A stretch of 64,000 bases of DNA from Leptodactylus fallax (Eukaryota > Chordata > Amphibia > Anura > Leptodactylidae). The position numbers were made by a program, and so were the translations under genes. Under the pieces are notes generated by a model. That model was not told the DNA's origin. It saw nothing but the letters and a program-made list of their open reading frames with translations, and made no database searches. Shown here piece after piece: positions 57,265-64,000 of the stretch. How positions within the stretch are numbered: the first letter of the stretch is position 1; each line of letters begins with the position of its first letter. The stretch is taken from contig CAMRHE010000011.1 in the NCBI GenBank assembly GCA_947044405.1, positions 7,236,501-7,300,500 on the forward strand, given 5' to 3'.

Positions 57265-59101
57265 TGTGTGTTTGGGATGATGACTAGTAGCTAGAGGGTT
57301 TTCTATATAACAAAGTGTCCACTATTCCGACCTCACAATTTGCTCTTAATAAAATATCTAAAAAACAAATATCTGATAAATGTGTACTAAAAGTAAATTG
57401 CAAATTAATCCTGTTCGAATTAATGAACCGAACAAAATCAGGTATGGGCGCTACATCTCCAGACCAGACAATCAAAATGTCGTCGATGTAGCGCCCATAC
57501 CAGTATAAAGAACTCACAAATGGGTTATCATCAGAAAAATAAAAGACTCTTCTCACCATGACATTAAAAGATTAGCTACGGAGGGGGAAAAAGGGGCCCC
57601 CATTGGGGCACCTCGTATCTGCAAATAAAAAGTGTTATTAAACATAAAATAATTATGTTTCAAAAGAAAAAGTGTGACTTTAATCAAATACTCTGACAAA
57701 ATCTCAGAATATTTGCTATACTTCTGTAAATGAAAAGAGAGCGCCCGGATTGCAGCTTCATGAGGTATACTTGAATATAACAAAGTTACATCACAGGTGA
57801 ACCACGAAAAATGATTATTCCTTGTAAACCTGTCAAAGATCTTTAAAACCTCTTTGCTGTCACGGATATAACCTGGAATCCGTGACACCAAGGGTTGAAG
57901 TAATTTGTCCACCTAGGCGCATAACTTTTCACCCACAGAACCTATGCCCGCAATAATGGGACAAAGTGGAGGTGATATTTCGTCTTTATGGATCTTAGGT
58001 AACCTATGGAAAATGGGAACCACAGGAAAGTCAGGAACTAAATGTTTAGACTGTGAGTCTGTAAAAATTCCTAAATAAATCCCTTCTGTTACAATGCTCT
58101 GTAATTTTTGTAAAAAAAATGTTAGATGGATCCCCTTCCAATTTTCTATAAGTATTCATATCGCCCAAAACCCTCAAACAACAATTTTTGTATTCATCCT
58201 TATTCATAATTACTATCTTTCCTCCTTTGTCAGCCATCTTTATCACGATCTCATTATATGACTTTAACCTGGACAACACCATTCTTTCGTTCTTAGATAA
58301 ATTATAATTAGTTTGTAATGCATCTATAGAAGCTTCAAGAGTTTTTAAATCCTTTTCCATGGCCTGTTGAAATAGACTATATACTGGGGCTCTAGATTTT
58401 ATCGGATAAAAAGAGGGATTAACTCTAGATACACTAGTAGCATGTATTGAGTGATCATTAAATCCTTCATTCTGTTCTTGTAATCGAATCAAATCCATTA
58501 AAGAGACCTGTTCTCTAAAATGTAACCCTGAAAAAATATTTTCATCATCAATAATAGTCAGAATCATCATTTCTACTTCCATCCTGTGAAGATAAAACAT
58601 TATCACAAAAATATCTTTTCACAGTTAAAAGTCTTATAAATCTATTAATGTCCATGATAGTGTTAAACAAAGTAAAATCACTAGTCGGCACAAAGTTTAG
58701 ACCTTTAGACAATACAATCAACTCTTCATTATTAAAGGTGAAAGATGACATATTAACTATTTCCTTGGAACAAGATACTGGAGAATCTAATTGTAATACA
58801 ATCTCTTGCATAAGCGGGTTAGATATCGCTGATTGTGACTTCTTTTCCTTCCCGCTCTTCGTTTACGTTTTTTGGTCTCATAAATTCATCAATTCTTATA
58901 TTCTTATTTTTTTCTATTAAACGGAGTAGAAGAAAGGTTTGATTGAGGGTTGGACATGTCCGTATGGTCAATCAAAGAATTGTCACTAAAATTGGAATTT
59001 GAAAAGTCAGAGCCTGGTTCAGACGAGCTGAATGAAACTTTACGTCTATTGTAGAAAACACGTGTTTGTCCATATTGTTTTTTCAAAATGGATTTAGGCA
59101 T
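57265..59101 (-). pseudogene. PLE-A N-terminus and reverse transcriptase
   Basis: The Met at 59101 (MPKSILKKQYGQ) begins a Ser/Asn-rich N-terminus. Fragments in shifting frames follow: KMADKGGKIVIMNKDEY (PLE-typical), FTCDVTLLYSSIPHEAAI (RT motif with catalytic Asp), QIRGAPMGAPFSPSVANLL, and WYGRYIDDILIVWSG (YIDD palm). Then SDICFLDILL and LLYRKP, after which the frame shifts and HHPKHTIK ends at the LINE target site. At least four frame changes, so no product. Confidence 0.8.
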
Positions 59102-59121
59102 ATATTCTATATACTCTATAA

Positions 59122-59712
59122 TTCAGGTTTTACAGGGAGACTGTTTTTAGGGTATTGATCATTTTTCAGTATGTGCCAGTGTTTTTTGAGAATACTACGT
59201 ATCAGACCATGTGAACCATTAAAGGTAGTTATAAAATTGCTCCTAAAGGCTGATCCGTGTTTGGTTTTAATGCAGTGAGCAAGACATTGAGCCTGTGTTA
59301 GTCCCCCAGCTTTGACCTTTGCTGCTTTAATGATCTCGGAGGGATAGTGTTTCTCTCTAAATCGTTTAGTTAAAACCACACTTTGAGTAATATTATCACT
59401 ATCTTTTGTGCAATTACGCCTAATTGTTTTGAATTGTCCGAAAAGGACATTACTTTTCTATTTAGAATAGTGATTACTACGGAAGTCCCAACAGGCTATT
59501 ACAGTCAACCCTTTTAAAATGTGTATGGGTTGTAATCTGGTTGTCAGCCCCAACCAAAACCAAATCTAAAAATTTTATTTCATTATTTTCTGTCTTACCC
59601 ATAAACCTAATGCCCCAATTATTATCATTTAGGTATTTGGTAAAAACTTGAAAGGTATCACCGGACCCATCCCAAATAAAAAGGTCATCTATGTATCTCT
59701 TAAAGTAGATTA
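59122..59712 (-). pseudogene. PLE-C reverse transcriptase C-terminal half (inverted segment)
   Basis: Minus-strand translation from 59712: YFKRYIDDLFIWDGSG (YIDD palm), GIRFMGKTENNEIKFLDLVL, then a break near 59480. VVLTKRFREKHYPSEIIKAA and ILKKHWHILKNDQYP follow, ending KNSLPVKP. That last phrase is repeated at the beginning of the plus-strand part (59720 onward), which shows that the two halves were once continuous. Confidence 0.78.
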
Positions 59713-59715
59713 TAC

Positions 59716-60300
59716 CTTAAAAACAGTCTCCCTGTAAAACCTGGAATTACATTTAGACGCGCACAGACACTCAAAAATATGTTAGCTCCCAGTTGCCTAC
59801 GCAAGAGTAGGACCGCTAAAGGTGTTCAAAATGGACATTTCAAGTGCGGACACAGTAAATGTAAATGCTGCCACAGCATTAGACATAATACGTCTACAGT
59901 AAAGAGTTTTTCTACAGGTTAGACCTTTCAAATTAAAGAGAGGCTAGACTGCTCTACATCCTACATTATTTATGTACTGGAATGCCCTTGTGGCTTCCAG
60001 TATGTAGGCAGGACAACAATGTGTTTGAGAGAAAGACTCAACAAACACAGTTCTAACGTTAATAACGTTTTTTTTTAAAACATAGTGTGTCTCGTCATGC
60101 TTCCATTAAACATAATAATTGCTTTGTAGGTTTCTCTGTTGTACCATTAGAACAAATTCCTGCTGATGTTATTAATATATTTAATGTCCTAAAACAAAGG
60201 GAAATGCTCCGGATTTTTAAATTAAATACATTAATTCCGGAAGGTCTCAATGAGACTATAGAAGACAGGTTTTTAGCATTATTTGATTTGTATGTTATCC
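59716..60300 (+). pseudogene. PLE-C linker, GIY-YIG endonuclease and C-terminus
   Basis: Plus-strand conceptual translation: KNSLPVKPGITFRRAQ, a Cys-rich CGHSKCKCCHSI, a TAG stop, then SYIIYVLECPCGFQYVGRTT (GIY-YIG core) and LRERLNKHSS with the conserved Arg. A poly-T/A frameshift follows near 60070, then SRHASIKHN and REMLRIFKLNTLIPEGLNE, the PLE C-terminal motif. The endonuclease motifs are well preserved, but the frame has one stop and one shift. Confidence 0.82.
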
Positions 60301-60506
60301 CCTTTTTGTATTTTATGTATGCTAATTTATTGTTATTTATACTGTATATATTTTTATACTGTGTATTTTTTAACAAACAGTTATTTTATTCTTATATTAA
60401 TAGTTTTTGGGGTTCACCTAAACTTTTATTCTCGTTTTTTCACTTCTTTCATGCACTATTTGTTGGAACTATTGGTGTTCTATTTCACTTAGCACTTCTT
60501 GCAGTT

Positions 60507-60519
60507 TTATTATCTCTGG
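60507..60519 (+). repeat. Target-site duplication of the ribozyme array (left)
   Basis: TTATTATCTCTGG at 60507-60519, repeated exactly at 61321-61333 after the array. Removing the array and one copy restores a continuous PLE-C 3' region. Confidence 0.85.
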
Positions 60520-60740
60520 CTCGGTGAGTCAAAAGCAAATTGAGGATCTGTTACATCCAATAGAGGGCGCATGAGCTCCCCAGCTCCTTTCCCATAATGC
60601 CTTGTGATATGTAGATGCTAAGTAGAGGGCGAAAGGCAATTAAAATCTCTACACACCTTCACTGGTGCTCTCCTCAATGTGAGAGATTCTTGTCCCTAAC
60701 CCACTCATTGCCTCCCACTAAGCCAGCCAATTCACTTTGC

Positions 60741-60787
60741 TCTGTACTGATGAAAGACAACAATCCGGAAACAGCGCTGTATGCAGA
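60741..60787 (+). ncRNA. Type I hammerhead ribozyme, unit 1
   Basis: Stem I is TCTGTA (60741-60746) with TGCAGA (60782-60787), six pairs including one U-G. Core box CTGATGA is 60747-60753 and GAAA 60768-60771. Stem II here is weak because 60755 is A (two pairs, loop CAACAA). Stem III is the self-complementary ACAGCGCTGT (60771-60780), too short for a normal hairpin, as in minimal hammerheads that work as dimers. Cleavage predicted after A60781. Confidence 0.8.
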
Positions 60788-61052
60788 TAAGTGAAATTGG
60801 CTTGGCTAAGATCCCTTTTGCTGTCTCAAGGCTCGGTGAGTCAAAAGCAAATTGAGGATCTGTTACATCCAATAGAGGGCGCATGAGCTCCCCAGCTCCT
60901 TTCCCATAATGCCTTGTGATATGTAGATGCTAAGTAGAGGGCGAAAGGCAATTAAAATCTCTACACACCTTCACTGGTGCTCTCCTCAATGTGAGAGATT
61001 CTTGTCCCTAACCCACTCATTGCCTCCCACTAAGCCAGCCAATTCACTTTGC

Positions 61053-61099
61053 TCTGTACTGATGAAGGACAACAATCCGGAAACAGCGCTGTATGCAGA
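61053..61099 (+). ncRNA. Type I hammerhead ribozyme, unit 2
   Basis: Same layout as unit 1 shifted by 312: stem I 61053-61058 with 61094-61099, CTGATGA 61059-61065, GAAA 61080-61083, self-complementary stem III 61083-61092. Stem II is GGA/TCC with loop CAACAA, one pair stronger than in unit 1. All canonical core positions are satisfied. Cleavage predicted after A61093. Confidence 0.85.
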
Positions 61100-61333
61100 T
61101 AAGTGAAATTGGCTTGGCTAAGATCCCTTTTGCTGTCTCAAGGCTCGGTGAGTCAAAAGCAAATTGAGGATCTGTTACATCCAATAGAGGGCGCATGAGC
61201 TCCCCAGCTCCTTTCCCATAATGCTTTGTGATATGTAGATGCTAAGTAGAGGGCGAAAGGCAATTAAAATCTCTACACACCTTCACTGGTGCTCTCCTCA
61301 ATGTGAGAGATTCTTGTCCCTTATTATCTCTGG

Positions 61334-62030
61334 AACGCTCAGTTAAGACTGAGTATGCGTGAAATGACTTTCCGCACATACTCGCTATATCGTCTGAAGC
61401 CAAAGACTCCCATACGAGTGAATCACTCTTTGACATGCTCGAACAGTTAATTTCACGCATGCGCAATATAGACTGGGAGACACTATTTAAACAACAGCAG
61501 TACAATGTGATCTACTTATACCTAGATCCTCCGTTATACTTTACAGCTTTTAAGGTAATTTACTCTTTCATTTACTCTGCAACAATGTTGTTCTAACTTT
61601 ATAATGCTGTGGAACACTTTCTCTTTTTGTAATCTACGCAGTTTCTTCCTGTACAACTTTATTTACTTTTTATGTTCTGTGGTGCCTGTTTCACTTTGGC
61701 TGATATCTTTTTTTCTAAGTCGATCGTTCACTATGCGCTCTTTCTTACCTGGTTGGCAGGTGTTATTCTATTGGGTATGTTGGATTCCCTTTCGTCTCTA
61801 TTCATTAAGAAAAAAGATGTTTTTAAGAAAAATTTGTTTTGTTTAGTCAGGTACTTATGTTTATATGTTCTTGCAGTGTTTTTGCACACTTGATAATGGG
61901 GTACAGAATACCCCAAAACGTTTCGTGCATCTGTCTCTGTATACTTTGGAATAAAAGTGATTGGTTATCAAGTTACCTTGGATTTGCACAGTTTCCTGGT
62001 TGGTCCTTCCTGTTGTTGGAAAAAAAAACA
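61334..62030 (+). other. PLE-C 3' region
   Basis: Non-coding continuation of PLE-C after the array, with hydrophobic frames that are probably chance. It ends with a hammerhead-like relic (61883-61929) and GGAATAAAAGTG (61949-61960), a likely polyadenylation signal. The exact end of PLE-C near 62030 is inferred from a change of sequence type. Confidence 0.55.
61883..61929 (+). other. Hammerhead-derived fold in PLE-C terminus
   Basis: Stem I TGCAC (61883-61887) with GTGCA (61925-61929). Stem II TGGGGTA (61897-61903) with TACCCCA (61909-61915), seven perfect pairs. The core boxes are changed: CTTGATAA for CUGAUGA and AAAAC for GAAAC. The fold is conserved while the catalytic core is not, so cleavage is doubtful. 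Confidence 0.5.
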
Positions 62031-62039
62031 TGACATTTT

Positions 62040-62240
62040 ACAGTCACAGCAAAGTGGATGGGATTCTAGCGAAGCGCATCCCCACTTTGTGGAAAAATGC
62101 GCGCTGTGGACACGCTGCGATTTCCAAAATCGCAACATGTCAATTATACCTATGAAAACGCCAGTCGTTTCCCTATAGGTATAATTGAAAAGCGCTGCGG
62201 GAAAAACTGCGATGTGCTGCTGCCATTTTTCCATAGATAT
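62040..62240. repeat. MITE-like fragment
   Basis: Contains CAATTATACCTATGAAAACG and CCTATAGGTATAATTG as an inverted pair, plus GCGATTTCCAAAATCGC. It is related to the MITE at 26695-27005 (shared TATACCTAT...GGTATAATTGACATG arrangement). It is interrupted by the Tc1 at 62242. Confidence 0.45.
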
Positions 62241-62241
62241 A

Positions 62242-63870
62242 CAGTCATATGAAAAAGTTTGGGCACCCCTATTAATCTTAATCCTTTTTAGTTCTAAATA
62301 TTTGGGTGTTTGCAACAGCCATTTCAATTTGATATATCTAATAACTGATGGACACAGTAATATTTCAGGATTGAAATGAGGTTTATTGTACTAACAGAAA
62401 ATGTGCAATATGCATTAAACCAAAATTTGACCGGTGCATAAGTATGGGCACCTCAACAGAAAAGTGACATTAATATTTAGTAGATCCTCCTTTTGCAAAA
62501 ATAACAGCCTCTAGTCGCTTCCTGCAGCTTTTAATCAGTTCCTGGATGAAGGTATTTTTGACCATTCCTCTTTACAAAACAATTCCAGTTCAGTTAAGTT
62601 TGATGGTCGCCGAGCATGGACAGCCCGCTTCAAATGATCCCACAGATGTTCAATGATATTCAGGTCTGGGGACTGGGATGGCCATTCCAGAACATTGTAA
62701 TTGTTCCTCTGCATGAATGCCTGAGTAGATTTGGATCATTGTCTTGCTGAAATATCCATCCCCGGCGTAACTTCAAATTCGTCACTGATTCTTGTACATT
62801 ATTCTCAAGAATCTGCTGATACTGAGTTGAATCCATGCGACCCTCAACTTTAACAAGATTCCCGGTGCCGGCATTGGCCACACAGCCCCAAAGCATGATG
62901 GAACCTCCACCAAATTTTACAGTGGGTAGCAAGTGTTTTTCTTGGAATGCTGTGTTTTTTGGACGCCATGCATAACGACTTTTTGTATGACCAAACAACT
63001 CAATCTTTGTTTCATCAGTCCACAGGACCTTCTTCCAAAATGAAGCTGGCTTGTCCAAATGTGCTTTTGCATACCTCAGGCGACTCTGTTTGTGGCGTGC
63101 TTTCAGAAACGGCTTCTTTCGCATCACTCTCCCATACAGCTTCTCCTTGTGCAAAGTGTGCTGTATTGTTGACCGATGCACAGTGACACCATCTGCAGCA
63201 AGATGATGCTGCAGCTCTTTGGAGGTGGTCTGTGGATTGTCCTTGACTGTTCTCACCATTCTTCTTCTCTGCCTTTCTGATATTTTTCTTGGCCTGCCAC
63301 TTCTGGGCTTAACAAGAACTGTCCCTGTGGTCTTCCATTTCCTTACTATGTTCCTCACAGTGGAAACTGACAGGTTAAATCTCTGAGACAACTTTTTGTA
63401 TCCTTCCCCTGAACAACTATGTTGAACAATCTTTGTTTTCAGATCATTTGAGAGTTGTTTTGAGGAGCCCATGATGCCACTCTTCAGAGGAGATTCAAAT
63501 AGGAGAACAACTTGCAATTGGCCACCTTAAATACCTTTTCTCATGATTGGATACACCTGGCTATGAAGTTAAAAGCTCAGTGAGGTTACAAAACCAATTT
63601 TGTGCTTCAGTAAGTCAGTAAAAAGTAGTTAGGAGTATTCAAATCAATAAAATGATAAGGGTACCCAAATTTTTGCACCGGTCAAATTTTGGTTTAATGC
63701 ATATTGCACATTTTCTGTTAGTACAATAAACCTCATTTCAATCCTGAAATATTACTGTGTCCATCAGTTATTAGATATATCAAATTGAAATGGCTGTTGC
63801 AAACACCCAAATATTTAGAACTAAAAATGATTAAGATTAATAGGGGTGCCCAAACTTTTTCATATGACTG
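62242..63870 (-). mobile_element. Tc1-like DD34E transposon (CAGTCATATGAAAAAG ends), copy 2
   Basis: TA at 62240-62241 and 63871-63872. Inverted repeats of about 200 bp, very similar to copy 1 at 47449-49096 throughout, same orientation. Complete at both ends. Confidence 0.9.
62470..63472 (-). pseudogene. Tc1 transposase with a 13-bp microhomology deletion
   Basis: Starts MGSSKQLSNDLKTK at 63472. The frame is intact through WIFQQDND, that is past both Asp residues, then 13 bp are missing relative to copy 1 between two CCAAA repeats, shifting the frame. A second short loss near 62545 (CCTGGAT-type repeat) is also seen. PHxSS and the Glu-containing motif lie out of frame. Copy 1 is intact at both positions but has its own one-base lesion. 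Confidence 0.87.
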
Positions 63871-63872
63871 TA

Positions 63873-64000
63873 CATGTCACTTTCACTTTGAAATAACTTC
63901 AGCTGTATTTGCCTTAGAGATCTAAAAATTGGATACATAGGTTCCTAGGAGCCCTTAGAGTGTTCTACACTATGTTGTAACCCAATTTAAGGTGTGGTTT
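63873..64000. repeat. Partial third copy of the paralog A/B repeat
   Basis: Shares TAACTTCAGCTGT, GTTCTACACTATGTT and AATTTAAGGTGTGGTT with 26600-26690/27009 and with 25960-26010. It runs off the window end. Confidence 0.6.

Larger units (their letters stand above)
60518..61320 (+). mobile_element. Retrozyme-like tandem array of a 312-bp hammerhead repeat
   Basis: Units start at 60518, 60830 and 61142, an exact 312-bp period; two full copies and a third of about 179 bp that stops before its ribozyme. I see only two substitutions between units (60755 A to G; one C to T in the third copy near 61224). No protein coding potential. Each full unit holds a hammerhead ribozyme (separate entries). 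Flanking 13-bp target duplication. Tandem dimer-like structure, hammerhead and duplication are the hallmarks of animal retrozymes; newt satellite 2 is a comparable amphibian hammerhead repeat. Cleavage at both ribozymes would release a 312-nt monomer (60782-61093). Confidence 0.85.
59122..62030 (+). mobile_element. Penelope-like element PLE-C with inverted 5' part
   Basis: A different PLE family from PLE-A. The plus-strand part (59716 to about 62030) has the end of the linker, GIY-YIG, C-terminal motif, 3' region and AATAAA (61952). The RT-to-linker part is present but inverted at 59122-59715. A 30-bp segment is present at both 59125-59154 and 59713-59742 in opposite orientation. A 0.8-kb ribozyme repeat array is inserted at 60518-61320. 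Confidence 0.78.

Noticed and set aside
60283..60527. Hydrophobic frames resembling membrane segments in the PLE-C 3' region (also 61604-61893)
   Set aside because: T-rich untranslated sequence commonly gives Phe/Leu-rich frames; no start context or conservation visible.
61242..61505. Minus-strand 87-codon frame across the array's right edge
   Set aside because: It spans the junction of the ribozyme repeat and PLE-C, so it cannot be an ancestral gene.

Overview
The window reads as repeat-dense vertebrate DNA, most likely from a frog. I found no host protein gene, rRNA or tRNA. Almost every base that can be classified belongs to a mobile element. The frog inference rests on the mixture seen: several Tc1/mariner families (including a DD38E 'Intruder'-type pair), Penelope-like elements (PLEs), two Ty3/gypsy elements, a CR1/L2/Rex1-type LINE, and long non-coding TTAA-flanked elements with ends like CCCCTTAAGGAC, which I associate with anuran genomes.

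Layout. 1-3674: unclassified AT-rich DNA with two degenerate hammerhead-like motifs of PLE type. 3677-5306: Intruder-type Tc1 element with an open 350-residue transposase that has lost its catalytic Glu. About 5330-8834: a minus-strand PLE (PLE-B) split by a TTAA-flanked foldback MITE, itself split by a dead Tc1. 9395-24169: a decayed plus-strand gypsy element (gypsy-2) whose 5' LTR is split by a nearly pristine minus-strand gypsy element (gypsy-1, 9647 to about 16790). The junction lies in a G-saturated stretch (16660-17240) that looks like corrupted assembly. 24174-33000: SINE-like and other repeats, including a local duplication in which one copy acquired a 5.3 kb nest of two TTAA elements. 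34757-36388: second Intruder copy, with two nonsense codons. 38046-42833: second copy of the large inner TTAA element, inverted. 44971-49859: a hAT-like element with an 8-bp target duplication, carrying two minisatellites, a Tc1 and a LINE tail. About 51235-59120: a minus-strand PLE (PLE-A) interrupted by a truncated Tc1, an intact Tc1 and a LINE. 59122-62030: a different PLE (PLE-C) with an inverted 5' part, carrying in its 3' region a 2.6-copy array of a 312-bp repeat. 62242-63870: another dead Tc1.

The most interesting object is that 312-bp array (60518-61320). Each complete unit contains a hammerhead ribozyme with the full CUGAUGA...GAAA core, a 6-bp stem I, a short stem II and a minimal stem III. 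The array is flanked by a 13-bp target-site duplication. This is the architecture of an animal retrozyme, a small non-autonomous retroelement predicted to yield a 312-nt circular RNA, and here it sits inside a PLE, the class thought to mobilise such elements.

Potentially functional proteins are few: gypsy-1 Gag and Pol (joined by a predicted -1 frameshift at GTTAAAC), one intact DD34E transposase (53024-54055), and a 5'-truncated LINE ORF2 with an intact reverse transcriptase. Nesting gives a relative chronology: PLEs, hAT and TTAA elements are older; the Tc1s, the LINE, gypsy-1 and the retrozyme are younger.
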